64,000 nt of DNA, taken from Begonia masoniana (Eukaryota; Streptophyta; Magnoliopsida; Cucurbitales; Begoniaceae). Made by a program: the position numbers and the translations under genes. The stretch is from NCBI GenBank assembly GCA_022432975.1, contig CM039509.1, forward strand, positions 7,069,043 to 7,133,042. The letters are read 5' to 3'. Position 1 is the first letter of the stretch. Each line of letters opens with the position of its first letter. Shown piece after piece: positions 30,629 to 42,370 of this stretch. The notes under the pieces were generated by a model. It was not told the origin of the DNA and ran no database searches. It worked only from the letters and a program-made list of their open reading frames with translations.

Positions 30629-32220
30629 TGTAGGATCGAGATTTGTCTAAGAGGGGGGGGTGAATTAGACTTTTTAAAACTTAATTTGATAAACAATATA
30701 ATTTCTCTCGATTTGGTTAAATGCTTACAGCAGACAAACAAATAAAGTAAAGAGTAAGAGAGAAATTAACACCAGAGTTTTAACGTGGTTCGGCTCAACC
30801 CAGCCTACATCCACGCTTCAAGGTTCACCCCTTGAAGATCCTTAACCTTCTCCTCGAGAATAACCTGATCAGAATTTCGGGCTCCGATCAACTGCCTTTA
30901 CACTTCAGGATTATACTTCACGGGCGATAATCCACAGCCTTTACAGATGATTTGAGTTTGTAAAAATATAAAGCTCAGACTACAATCTCACAAAAGTGAA
31001 TCTCAAGTTAGGATTGAGAGATGTAGAGAGGAATACAGAGTGTGCAATAACTTTCGCAGCTAGGGCTCAGAATTCAAATTTGGAAAAAGTTAGTCTTCGA
31101 GCCTTTTCTTCTGCTTATATACTCTGTATGAATTTGCTTCATAAAATTGAATGCTTCTTTCTTCAAAATGGAGAAAAGTTACCGTTGGGAAGCATCAGTA
31201 CTGAAGCAGCTATCCGTTGCGTCTGAAATTGTTGTTCGTCGTCGCCATTAAAGGTCTGGAGTTAATGCTGAAAACGACGTCACTGTAGCTTCGCGGCTAA
31301 CTTTGAATTCTGGCGGAAGATTACCGGAAGATGTAGCTTCAAAACACTTGACACATCATCGGAATGAGTAAGCTTCAAAACGTCACCGGCATAAGTGTCT
31401 GGAAGCTTCATCGGCAGGCGCAACGTGAAAATCCGTCGGCAGATGCATCGAAGTCCATCGGCATGTGCAGCTTAAAAGCTATTGGCAGGTGTAGGCGCTG
31501 AATTCCATCGGCAGACGCATCCTTAAATTTCACCGGCACAGACAATCTTCAAAGCCATCGGTAGATGTTTCTTTAAAAGCGCCATCGGCAGAAGTCTCTT
31601 TAAAAACCATCGGCAGATGAACTCATGAAAATTGTCGTCTAGTGATCGGCATGAGCAAGCTTGAACGTCATCGGTGTGAGTAGCGTCAAATGCTATCGGT
31701 AGATCCATCTTGACACGTCATCGGCATCTGTCTTCAGAAACGGCTATCGGCAGAGAAAACATGTACTGACTTGACACGTCATCGGCATATGTCTTCAAAG
31801 ATCATCGGCAGATGTAGCATATGAGAACTTTGACACGTCATCGGCATCTGTCTTCAGAAACAGCTATCGGCAGAGAAAACATGTACTGACTTGACACGTC
31901 ATCGGCATATGTCTTCAAAGACGCTTTCGGCAGATGATAACTTCTAAACGGCGTCTTCTTCTGTTTAGCAATCGGCAGAGGCTTCCACTTTTTTATGTAT
32001 AGTCATCGGTAGAAGCACGCGTTTTACAGCCCTATTTTTCTGTTCTGCTCTGTATACTCAAACCGATTTTATTAGACAACTAAAATACCCTTGTTCAGGG
32101 TATTGTCAACCAAACATGTATTGATAATTCTTATTTAAATACACATAATCAAATTGTATACTTAATACACAAATACATAATCAAAAACAAATTATGACTT
32201 AAACACTCTATAAGTCAACA
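30629..32220 (-). mobile_element. LTR-3 of the Sirevirus array (5' LTR of unit B)
   Basis: This 1592-bp LTR starts at TGTAGGATCGAG (30629) and ends GTCAACA (32220). It is followed by the right target duplication AACTC (32221-32225). About two dozen copies of a 12-base motif close to CATCGGCAGATG lie at 31350-32010. They should fall in U3, since U3 adjoins the right edge on this strand. No reading frame in it is convincing. Confidence 0.93.
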
Positions 32221-35200
32221 AACTCGACCGTGGGCTGAGTCAACTCGGGCTTTGGGCCAAGTTGACCCTGGCCCTGGACCGAGTTGGGCCCGACTGGGTT
32301 TGGCCAAGCCCAATCCGGCTTCGGGCCAGGCTAGGCCAGACCCATGGTCTTCTGGGCCGGGTTGGACTTAGGTCCATCAGACCGAGCCTGACCCAGCCCA
32401 TTTGGCCGGGTCAGCTTAGCCCTCCCGGACTGAACCCGATTTGGTCCGACCCGACCGGACCCGACCGATTTGGGTTCAACTCAACCCGAACCAGTCTTGA
32501 ACCGAACCGGTCCTACCCCACCTGAACTGGTCCTGTCAGTCAAAGTCAACAATTGATCGTTGACCATTGACTTTGATCGTTTGACCGTTGACTTTGACCA
32601 AAAGTCAACCCGAGCCGTTTTGGCCCGTTTTCGCCCCGGTTCGTAGTTTATATCGTTTCTAAACCTGATTGGACCTCAACGGGGTTTATTCCTTGTGTTG
32701 TATCACAGATTCAGAGGATTTTGCTGAGTTTGAAACCATTCTTGAGGAGCCACGGTTCACTAAGATAGGGGGACTCGCCATAGAGGTACGAGTTATTCTC
32801 TTACTACGTACTACTTAGACCCCCTGCTAATAGGTGAAGGGTACACCCCCTGCTAATAGGTGAAGGGTACACCCCCTGCTAATAGGTGAAGGGTACACCC
32901 CCTGCTAATAGGTGAAGGGATTCACCCCCTGCGAATAGGTGAAGGGTACACCCCCTGCTAATAGGTGAAGGGTACACCCCCTGCTAATAGGTGAAGGGTA
33001 CACCCCCTGCTAATAGGTGAAGGGTACACCCCCTGCTAATAGGTGAAGGGTACACCCCCTGCTAATAGGTGAAGGGTACACCCCCTGCTAATAGGTGAAG
33101 GGTACACCCCCTGCTAATAGGTGAAGGGTACACCCCCTGCTAATAGGTGAAGGGTACACCCCCTGCTAATAGGTGAAGGGTACACCCCCTGCTAATAGGT
33201 GAAGGGTACACCCCCTGCTAATAGGTGAAGGGTACACCCCCTGCTAATAGGTGAAGGGTACACCCCCTGCTAATAGGTGAAGGGTACACCCCCTGCTAAT
33301 AGGTGAAGGGTACACCCCCTGCTAATAGGTGAAGGGTACACCCCCTGCTAATAGGTGAAGGGTACACCCCCTGCTAATAGGTGAAGGGTACACCCCCTGC
33401 TAATAGGTGAAGGGTACACCCCCTGCTAATAGGTGAAGGGTACACCCCCTGCTAATAGGTGAAGGGTACACCCCCTGCTAATAGGTGAAGGGTACACCCC
33501 CTGCTAATAGGTGAAGGGATTCACCCCCTGCGAATAGGTGAAGGGTACACCCCCTGCTAATAGGTGAAGGGTACACCCCCTGCTAATAGGTGAAGGGTAC
33601 ACCCCCTGCTAATAGGTGAAGGGTACACCCCCTGCTAATAGGTGAAGGGTACACCCCCTGCTAATAGGTGAAGGGTACACCCCCTGCTAATAGGTGAAGG
33701 GTACACCCCCTGCTAATAGGTGAAGGGTACACCCCCTGCTAATAGGTGAAGGGTACACCCCCTGCTAATAGGTGAAGGGTACACCCCCTGCTAATAGGTG
33801 AAGGGTACACCCCCTGCTAATAGGTGAAGGGATTCACCCCCTGCGAATAGGTGAAGGGTACACCCCCTGCTAATAGGTGAAGGGTACACCCCCTGCTAAT
33901 AGGTGAAGGGTACACCCCCTGCTAATAGGTGAAGGGTACACCCCCTGCTAATAGGTGAAGGGTACACCCCCTGCTAATAGGTGAAGGGTACACCCCCTGC
34001 TAATAGGTGAAGGGTACACCCCCTGCTAATAGGTGAAGGGTACACCCCCTGCTAATAGGTGAAGGGTACACCCCCTGCTAATAGGTGAAGGGTACACCCC
34101 CTGCTAATAGGTGAAGGGATTCACCCCCTGCGAATAGGTGAAGGGTACACCCCCTGCTAATAGGTGAAGGGTACACCCCCTGCTAATAGGTGAAGGGTAC
34201 ACCCCCTGCTAATAGGTGAAGGGTACACCCCCTGCTAATAGGTGAAGGGATTCACCCCCTGCGAATAGGTGAAGGGTACACCCCCTGCTAATAGGTGAAG
34301 GGTACACCCCCTGCTAATAGGTGAAGGGTACACCCCCTGCTAATAGGTGAAGGGTACACCCCCTGCTAATAGGTGAAGGGTACACCCCCTGCTAATAGGT
34401 GAAGGGTACACCCCCTGCTAATAGGTGAAGGGTACACCCCCTGCTAATAGGTGAAGGGTACACCCCCTGCTAATAGGTGAAGGGTACACCCCCTGCTAAT
34501 AGGTGAAGGGTACACCCCCTGCTAATAGGTGAAGGGTACACCCCCTGCTAATAGGTGAAGGGTACACCCCCTGCTAATAGGTGAAGGGTACACCCCCTGC
34601 TAATAGGTGAAGGGTACACCCCCTGCTAATAGGTGAAGGGTACACCCCCTGCTAATAGGTGAAGGGTACACCCCCTGCTAATAGGTGAAGGGTACACCCC
34701 CTGCTAATAGGTGAAGGGTACACCCCCTGCTAATAGGTGAAGGGTACACCCCCTGCTAATAGGTGAAGGGATTCACCCCCTGCGAATAGGTGAAGGGATT
34801 CACCCCCTGCGAATAGGTGATGAAGGGATTCACCCCCTGCTAATGGTGAAATGGTACACCCCCTTCGAATAGGTGGAATGTGTGGTGTGCCCCATAGACG
34901 GCGAGAGTGACTCTGAGCTCGGCTAGTCCTATTAGCTGATCTAGCCAGTTTCTTATCGTCGTTAGCACCAACAATCGTTCTAAATGGGAATGAGAAGATA
35001 CCTAATAATACTGAAACTGGCATGCATGTTTTGATAGTGATATGTGTACCATCTTATTTTGAGTTTGTCACTCACTCAACGATTTTCTTTATTATTATTC
35101 TTTTCAGGTAAAGGAAAGAAGGATAAGAAGTGAACCTGATCTGAGTTGGATTTTCCTTGGGTTGCATCTTTGTGTTCCCTCTACTTTGTACTCTTATGTA

Positions 35201-35421
35201 AGAACCTATCCGAGATTGTACAGTACTTTGGCATGTAAATAAAATTAAATTCGTTTATCTTGTATTTCTACAATTGTTTGTACTCCCTTATGTTTGTTGC
35301 TTCGAGGAGGTCCTGGATCAGTGTTAAACTTCCGCATTTAGCCTTAGGTTAGACGGTGGACCTCTCCGAGGTTGATCGTTTAACCTGACGTTTCTGTTAG
35401 GCCCCTTCTCGGGTTTGGGCA
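32221..35421 (+). mobile_element. G1 5' LTR, right segment
   Basis: This continues the LTR begun at 8730 and is nearly identical to 37686-39528. It has a C/G-rich stretch with many GACCCG-like blocks, a donor-like CATAGAGGTACGAG at about 32781, the 26-bp array, a pyrimidine-rich acceptor CTTTTCAG at about 35107, and an AATAAA signal near 35239. It ends GGGTTTGGGCA at 35421, with the PBS ten bases later. Relative to the 3' LTR, about 195 bp before the array (38281-38475) are missing and the array is about four times longer. Confidence 0.88.
32819..34876. repeat. 26-bp minisatellite in the G1 5' LTR, about 78 units
   Basis: The unit contains CCCCCTGCTAATAGGTGAAG. Seven units are a 27-bp variant (GGGATTCACCCCCTGCG) starting at 32917, 33516, 33829, 34116, 34247, 34768 and 34795. 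All others look identical. The related array in the 3' LTR (38480-38992) has about 20 units with many differences. Confidence 0.93.
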
Positions 35422-35430
35422 GAAATTTAT

Positions 35431-35450
35431 TGGTATCAGAGCGCAAGGTT
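35431..35450 (+). promoter_or_regulatory. G1 primer-binding site
   Basis: TGGTATCAGAGCGCAAGGTT lies ten bases after the 5' LTR end. It is the initiator tRNA-Met type PBS used by many plant gypsy elements and confirms the plus orientation of G1. Confidence 0.9.
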
Positions 35451-35570
35451 CAATGACCTCTTAGTGACAAATGTTTGAGGGCTACTATGAGCAGTTAGTA
35501 AAATACGAAGGATAAATGATAAAAGAAAAATGCTAATGTAATACAATCTCATGTTTTCAGAATTGTCACG

Positions 35571-37003
35571 ATGCCACCCAAGAGGAGAGTTCCTCGGAGT
35601 TTTGATCAAGATCCTAGCACTATTTCCTCTCTACTGGAGGCTTTGCGGAACCTGGTTAGCGGTGCCCAGACTCCACCCCTTGCTCCAGTCGCCACCCCTA
35701 ATCCGACCCCTACTTCGACTACCTCCCGTGGGATACATTTCCGAGATTTTAGCCAGGTCAACCATCCAACTTTTGTAGGAGGTACTGACACGGCAGAAGC
35801 GGAGAACTGGCTTGAGGTCATGGAGCTCAACTTTGAGACTCTCCAGACCCCGATTGAGTTCAGAGTCCAATAGCTGCTCATTTTCTGAGGGAATCAGCTA
35901 GGCGTTGGTGGACTTCTCTCCGGAGGCAGTATAATGCTGAGGCCATAGGGTGGGACGAGTTTACTTATGTGTTCAGGGACCAGTTCAGTAGCAGAGAGTA
36001 CAAGAGTGCCATGACCAGAGCATACTTCGAGTTGGTTCAGGGGTCCATGACGGTGACGGATTATTATAATCGTTTTGTTCATTTGTTGCCCTATTCCGGT
36101 GGAACCGACGTGGAGGCCCAGGTTCTCAAGTTTCTTCAGGGCTTAAAATTTGGCATAAAATGAATTGTGGCAGTGAACCAGTATGATAGCTTGCTCAGGG
36201 CGTACGAGGCCGCTTTGATGATAGAGAAACTGTGCTCATCAGGGGATAGCCCCCCTCAGCATGAGTCTGGTAGCCGGTCTTCAGGGGGAAAGATAATCAG
36301 GAAGGGCCAGCGACAGGTGTCAGATCAGGGTGTCGGTGCGAGTCGCTCCTCTGGATCTAGTAGTGAATCGTCAGGGAGCAATAGATATTTCCCCTACACT
36401 TGTCATACCTGTGGCCAATCGGGTCATTTCTGGAGACACTGCCCGTTACAGCAGCAGCCTCAGGAGCAGCCGCGACGACACTCTTTCCATATCCCCTCGG
36501 CTACTGAGTCATTCTTCCCTTCGGGCCAGCATCAGGGACAGACCTGACCCTCTTTTCAGCAGGCTCAGTTTCAGACTCCTCAGCGCCAAGCAGATGAAAG
36601 GCCCGTCTTTGATACTCTTTACCGACCGATTGGGCAACCCTTTGCTAGTGGATCCCTTCCTGTTCAGCAGCTGAGAACAGCTGTATTTCGTGGATCTACT
36701 TCCAGAGCCAGCGGCCGTGGTCGCGATCAGAAGGATAAGGGAGTTGCTAGTCAGTCATATGCAGTAGACCGGGCCAAGTACTTTCCTATGCCTGATCAGC
36801 CGGCAGTTATGGATGGTACGATTCTTATCTTTCATACTTTTGCTCGGGTGTTGTTTGATACTGGGACGTCGCATTCATTTATTTCTGCTGTGTTTGCCGA
36901 GGAGTTGGGTTTGACCATCGAGGAGATGGAGAACTCTTTCTTTTTAATACCCCGCTGGGCGACAGGAGTGGAGAGATACCCCAACCTTTTCTATAATGTG
37001 TAG
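35571..37003 (+). pseudogene. G1 gag-protease remnant fused to a chromodomain tail
   Basis: Gag starts at the ATG 35571 (MPPKRRVPRSFDQDP). One frame change near 35865 precedes the AHFLRESARRWW capsid motif. Two in-frame TGA codons at 36161 (GIK-stop-IVAVNQ) and 36545 (GQT-stop-PSFQ) stand where CGA would encode Arg, as expected for methyl-CpG decay. The zinc knuckle CHTCGQSGHFWRHC lies near 36400-36441. The protease keeps VLFDTGTSHSFIS (catalytic D-T-G) near 36850. After EEMENSFFLIP the frame jumps to VERYPNLFYNV, followed by GGCGAATTTCGGGGACGAAAT. That is the usual end of a chromovirus polyprotein, so RT, RNase H and integrase are deleted. The lineage is probably Tekay/Del-like. The element would depend on others. 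Confidence 0.85.
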
Positions 37004-37033
37004 TTGTGGCGAATTTCGGGGACGAAATTCATA

Positions 37034-37046
37034 AAAAGGGAGAAAA
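37034..37046 (+). promoter_or_regulatory. G1 polypurine tract
   Basis: AAAAAGGGAGAAAA lies directly before the 3' LTR and after the GGGGACGAAATT chromovirus signature. This is the expected second-strand primer. Confidence 0.75.
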
Positions 37047-37048
37047 TA

Positions 37049-39528
37049 TGTTTTTTTTTTTAATTTTCGAATAAATTTTTTGCGAATTTTAAAAGGTAAA
37101 TTGAGGTCAATTTAAGGAAGTTATTCGGTAAGAAATTAAATCAGGAAACCGAACTTTAACGAAATTGAATTAAATTTAAAGAATTAATTGAATCAAAAGA
37201 ATAAATAAATAAATAAAATATTTATTTATTTATTTATTTTTTTTTAATGAAAAGATAAGGTTTCAGAATGAAACCTTATCGTTTCATTCTGTCGACAGAA
37301 ACACCAGAGAGAAAAGGGGAGAGAGAGAGAGCCGCGAGGGAGAGAATCGCCGACGCCTGAACGACCTCCGTTCGACGAGATCTTGGTGTCAAAACGTTCG
37401 TCTCAAGGTGTAGATCAACGTTGGCGAAGAGGGTTTTCGAAGCTAAGTCCTCTATCTCTCGATTTATGCCCGAGAAGTTTTGGTTTTTATGTTGTGCTAG
37501 ATCTGAGTTTTTGGGGTCGATTTCTTGGTGTTTTTGGCAGGGAGTGACTCGAAAAGTGGTTAGAAACGCGTTGGAAACGAATTTCGACGAAAAACAGGTT
37601 AGAAATTCGATTTTTTTGCCACGGGTAGGTTGTCGGTTGGTCACCGGAGCTTCGTCAGCGTTCGACGATCGACGGTCGAGTCAACTCGACCGTGGGCTAA
37701 GTCAACTCGGGCTTTGGGACAAGTTGACTCTGGCCCAAGACCGAGTTAGTCCCGACTGGGTTTGGCCAAGCTCGATCCGGCTTCGGGCCAGGCTAGGCCA
37801 GACCCATGGTCTTCTGGGCCGGGTTGGACTTGGGTCCATCAGACTGAGCCCGACCCAGCCCATTTGGCCGGGTCAGCTCAGCCCTCCCGGACCGAACCCG
37901 ATTTGGTCCGACCCCACCGGACCCGATCGATTTGGGTTCAACTCAACCCGAACCAGTCTTGAACCGAACCGGTCCGGCCCAACCTGAACCGGTCCGGTCA
38001 GTCAAAGTCAACAATTGACCGTTGACCATTGACTTTGACCGTTTGACCGTTGACTTTGACCAGAAGTAAACCCGAGCCGTTTTGGCCCGTTTTCGCCCCT
38101 GTTCGTAGTTTATATCGTTTCTAAACCTGATTGGACCTTAACGGGGTTCATTCCCTGTGTTGTATCACAGATTCAGAGGATTTTGCTGAGTTTGAAACCA
38201 TTCTTGAGGAGCCACGGTTCACTAAGGATAGGGGGACTCGCCATAGAGGTACGAGTTATTCTACTTACTACGTATTACTTAGACTTGCATATAGATATAT
38301 CTTTGACTGATTTATACTGCCTACCAAACTCTAGATGCCATGTTTTATGCAACTTTGCCAACGGGCTGTATTGAGATTTTCAGGGGAGTTAACCTGTTTG
38401 GCATGCAGATGTTATACATGCATTTTTTATTTTTGTCCATGCATTGGTTTTCGCTGTGCCATTTGGGGTATGATACTGGAGTGAAGGGTACATCCCTTGC
38501 TAATAGGTGAAGGGTACACCATTTGCGAATAGGTGAAGGGTACACCCCCTGCTAATAGGTGAAGGGATTCACCCCCTGCGAATAGGTGAAGGGATTCACC
38601 CCCTGCGAATAGGTGAAGGGTTCACCCTTTGCTAATAGGTGAAGGGATTCACCCCTTGCGAATAGGTGAGGGGATTCACCCCTGCGAATAGGTGAAGGGT
38701 ACACCCCTTGCTAATAGGTGAAGGGATTCACCCCTGCTAATAGGTGAAGGGATTCACCCCCCGCGAATAGGTGAGGGGATTCACCCCCTGCGAATAGGTG
38801 AAGGGTACATCCCCCGCTAATAGGTGAAGGGATTCACTCCCTGCTAATAGGTGAGGGGATTCACCCTTGCGAATAGGTAGGGGATTCACCCCTGCTAATA
38901 GGTGAAGGGTACACCCCCTGCTAATAGGTGAAGGGATCACCCCCTGCTAATAGGTGAAGGATACACCCCCTGCGAATAGGTGGAATGTATGGTGTGCCCC
39001 ACGGACGGCGAGAGTGACTCTTAGCTAGGCTAGTCCTATTAGCTGATCTAGCCAGTGTCTAGTCGTCGTTAGCACCAACAATCGTTCTAAATGGGAATGA
39101 GAAGATACCTAATAATACTGAAACTGGCATGCATGTTTTGATAGTGATATGTGTACCATCTCATTTTGAGTTTGTCACTCACCCAACGATTTTCTTTATT
39201 ATTATTCTTTTCAGGTAAAGGAAAGAATGGTAAGAAGTGAACCTGATCTGAGTCGAATTTTCCTTGGGTCGCATCTTTGTGTTCCCTCTACTTTGTACTC
39301 TTATGTAAGAACCTATCTGAGATTGTACAGTACTTTGGCATGTAAATAAAATTAAATTCGTTTATCTTGTATTTCTACGATTGTTTGTACCCCCTTATGT
39401 TTGTTACTTCGAGAAGGTCCTGGATCAGTGTTAAACTTCCGCATTTAGCCTTAGGTTAGACGGTGGACCTCTCCGAAGTTGATCGTTTAACCTGGTGTTT
39501 CTGTTAGGCCCCTTCTCGGGTTGTGACA
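37049..39528 (+). mobile_element. G1 3' LTR
   Basis: An approximately 2480-bp LTR from TG at 37049 to GGGTTGTGACA at 39528. It gives the uninterrupted version of the Sirevirus target at 37681-37690. AT-rich repeats (37201-37245) precede the overlapping hairpins (37254-37291). The GTAAGT donor of the 5' LTR is CTAAGT here (near 37445). The start lacks the TGTAACA form, and the 3' flank (AGTGT) does not match either candidate left flank, so no target duplication could be assigned. Confidence 0.88.
38480..38992. repeat. Degenerate 26-bp minisatellite in the G1 3' LTR
   Basis: About 20 units resemble CACCCCCTGCTAATAGGTGA, with many variants (CATCCCTTGC, CACCATTTGC, CACCCCCCGC, GGGGATTCACC). It is the divergent partner of the homogeneous array in the 5' LTR. 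Confidence 0.88.
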
Positions 39529-40764
39529 AGTGTCATTACACTTTTTAACTATTCTACGACATGCTTGTAGCTATTGAATCCAGCAGAGCTCGCTAAACTT
39601 GTTCAAATTACGCAAAGATGCTAGCGTTGATTGTACATCTATTTCATGTTCCTAAACTTGTTTACGCCTACATTTCATTGCTCTTTTTCACATCAAATAC
39701 CAGTACCACATGAACCATATACAGGCAAAGCAAATTGAAAGTTAAATAGTTAATGTAAATTCAAAACTATCATCTTCAATTCAGAAAGTGGAAATAGGCA
39801 GTTAATAAACTGAAATTAAATAGGATTTTGTGTAAATTTCCGTGTCTTAAAACCCTCTTATGAAAAGTTATGTGGAATCATTTTCAAGAATGCCCAGACA
39901 CATAGATCTGATTAAAGGTAAAAATGAGTAACAAATAAACACAGAACAAAGCATTCCTCAAAGTATATATTGATTTTTTGAAATACCATTGATTCAAGTT
40001 ACAACTTTAAAAACAACACGAGATACTAGCAAAAGAAAACGACTCACGAATGCTGCTGCGGCCGAGTCTTTGATCGGTCAGCAACTGACACCTCCAAGAA
40101 AGAAAAACAGTAGACTCCTTAATAGTCTCATTTTCATCTCATTATGAGCAAAAAAACGTCTAAATAGATACTTCGCAAGAAAGAATAATAACATAAAAAG
40201 AAAAGAATTTCGTCATTTAAACCAACATTGAATGGAAATATCATGCACAGTGTATAAGAATAGAAGATTGATCCAAAGTATCTGGATCTTAGATTTTTTT
40301 TAAATAGTAAGAGTGGATGGTAGATTATGAGAAAAGAATATGAAATTAAACTTTCTAAACAGAATTTCTATTTTTTCAGCAGTATCGAAAAAGAGGTGTT
40401 TGCAGGAGACGCAACTTAACAAAAATAAAACAATGCAATTTAATATTTTAAAAGTTGCTAGGCATTGAATTGGGATATCTATAACTGAAGCTAAAAGTCA
40501 ATGCACATCAGTGCAGAATCAATAATACAAGTCAATATGACATTATAACTCGAGGAACACACTTATTCCTATATATCTAACCTTAAATGTGTCAAACTTC
40601 ACATGTAAGAGTGATAGATTGTACATGCAGCATAATTGTGAAATACAAGCACTAGCATAACAGGATGAAATGGAACTAAAAAAAACGAAATTGAACCGTA
40701 TCTCTCAATGAGAACAACTATATTATTTAAAGATAATTGATCATATAAAAGAAATAATATAGAC
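39529..40764 (-). other. AT-rich flank with a possible terminal exon
   Basis: Mostly AT-rich intron-like sequence without repeats I recognise. On minus, near 40090-40044, a short frame VSVADRSKTRPQQHS followed by TGA comes after a pyrimidine-rich acceptor-like stretch. It could be the last exon of the PDS5-like copy. Confidence in that exon alone is low. Confidence 0.3.
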
Positions 40765-41163
40765 CTTATGGGTATTATTTTCGGAGTAATAAGAGTCCAC
40801 TGTGCAATAATTAAAACTACAAAGAAGAAGAAAACTGTTAGATTTCAAGGAAAAACTAAGAAGAATCTAGTTCATTCAATCAAAATTCCTCTCACCTTTC
40901 ATTAATAAGAGAAAACAATTTGATTCGTTGCTCAATTGGAGGCCACTGTTCAACTTGGATTTCCTGCACCACCCAATATAATAATTCAAGAGAGGAGTTC
41001 AAAACAAGCAAAATAATTTCCTTTTCCAAATAAGAGAAAAGGATAATCATTCAGAGGAAAGATTTTGTTACCTTAAAGGTGCAGGGGTGCATTGCAAAAT
41101 TCAAGATGCAATGCATAATGTTTAACTTTTCATTAAACTTTCGCCCCTTGGTTGGAGGCATGC
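40765..41163 (-). pseudogene. Candidate C-terminal exons of the PDS5-like copy
   Basis: Three stretches with AG and GT-type borders. 41163-41072 encodes MPPTKGRKFNEKLN and ends at AAG/GTAAC. 40963-40896 starts after TGCAG and encodes EIQVEQWPPIEQRIKLF, ending before GTGAG. 40799-40765 encodes VDSYYSENNTHK, which resembles the Tudor-like VDSYD...KKH segment of plant PDS5 C-termini. Phases are compatible from the first to the second. The assignment rests on position after the better exons and on these short motifs. Confidence 0.4.
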
Positions 41164-41261
41164 TACTAGGCGTCAATTGAAGAAACAAGAAAATTTTCAA
41201 AAGAGAAATTAACGAGCTGCTGGTACATGAAAATAATCAAAAGAAAGTTTTCAGAACATAC

Positions 41262-41348
41262 TAGTGATATACGAGAATGAAACATTCTAATTATTCTTTT
41301 AATAAAGGATTCATCAAAAGTGGGCTGAGCAAGACACCTCGAATTAGC
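41262..41348 (-). pseudogene. PDS5-like exon (ANSRCLAQPTF)
   Basis: Between a TTTGGCAG acceptor and a GTATGT donor this 87-bp exon encodes QPTFDESFIKRIIRMFHSRI. That matches the FVKRVVKAFESQI-type segment after the HEAT region in plant PDS5. It is open in the expected frame. Confidence 0.55.
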
Positions 41349-41440
41349 CTGCCAAAGATAATAAAGACATCATGTACTGGACATGGAATTGAGACTTACC
41401 ATTTCTTTAGGAGGTTGAGCAGAAATTTGGAAAATCTTAC

Positions 41441-41527
41441 TTTGTAAAATGATGATGGTGGTAAAATTTGCCCAAGGGCACGAGAGGAGGAAACATAAGA
41501 ACTCAAGGCAGTTTCAAAGGAGAAGCC
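41441..41527 (-). pseudogene. PDS5-like exon, 3' part, cut by the C1 insertion
   Basis: Together with 49376-49404 this forms one exon. The joined frame reads LHILADVG before the cut and FSFETALSS after it, then ILPPSSFYK up to the GTAAGA donor. In PDS5 the same stretch has KLHTLADIG... and LPSSLYK. C1 sits inside it with a 5-bp duplication (AAGCC), so the coding exon is physically broken. Confidence 0.75.
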
Positions 41528-42352
41528 TGTTGGAAGCATAAATGAAGTGTGAAGACAACAAAGGCTAATGTCTCTGCCGTTGGGTATCCCATCGACTGAT
41601 TGCAGGAAAGATCGGACATCGACCAATCGCAGGAAAGATCGGACATCGACTGATCGCAGGAAATATCGGACATCGACCGATCGCAGGAAATATCGGACAT
41701 CGACCGATCGCAGGAAAGATCGGACATCGACCGATCGCAGGAAAGATCGGACGTCGACTGATCGCAGGAAAGATCAGACATCGACCGATCGCAGGAAAGA
41801 TAGGACATCAACTGATTGCAAGAAGGATCGGTGAGGGGATTATGTCTCTGGCGAAAGGCAGAGTCATCGACCGATCGTAGGAAGTTTGCGATCGATCGGC
41901 TCTGCCTTTGTTCTGTGAAAGCACCACACTAATAAAATCAAATATTATGAAACCCAAACGTCAAGAATAAAACCCATGTGATGTGGCCGTATGTGTTCAA
42001 ATCCTATTGGTTTAAATTTTGTTTTGCTTGATTAATTGATGGATATTGATCAAGAATGAAGACATATTTTTGCTTGATTAATTGATGGATATTGATCAAG
42101 AATGAAGACATATAAGGAATGGTCCTCTCTCTGCCAAAATACACGATAGTTTTTCCATCAAACTATCACTAAAGAAAGAAAGTTAAGGGAAAGAGAGAGA
42201 AACCAAAATCCTTTCAAGAAAATTCAATTCCTTTCATTATAGCATGGATTCAGGTAAATTTCTTTCTCTATAAAATGAAGTATTGAAAATCAAATATGTT
42301 CAAGATCCTGAAATTTCTTCTATGAGGAAAATAAGAGAAAATTAAGCAAACA
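41528..42352 (+). mobile_element. C1 5' LTR
   Basis: From TGTTGGAAGC to TTAAGCAAACA, 825 bp. It contains about nine 27-bp repeats and a 46-bp duplication at about 42022-42113 (TTGCTTGATTAATTGATGGA twice) that the 3' LTR lacks. TGTTGGAAxC...AAACA edges match the 3' LTR. Confidence 0.92.
41575..41850. repeat. 27-bp repeats with CGATCG in the C1 5' LTR
   Basis: About nine units containing GACCGATCGCAGGAAAGATC. The 3' LTR has four to five at 48790-48950. The long DRRKDRTSTD-type readings are shadows of this repeat. Confidence 0.88.
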
Positions 42353-42354
42353 TG

Positions 42355-42370
42355 TGGTATCAGAGCATGG
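42355..42370 (+). promoter_or_regulatory. C1 primer-binding site
   Basis: TGGTATCAGAGCATGG lies two bases after the 5' LTR and is the initiator tRNA-Met type. Confidence 0.88.

Noticed and set aside
41568..41834. Charged repeat protein (DRRKDRTSTD type)
   Set aside because: It is a reading of the 27-bp LTR repeat with no support outside the repeat. The SLELDSDENA frame near 63612 and the HSFHLSYRAF frames near 52685 and 58855 were rejected for the same reason.
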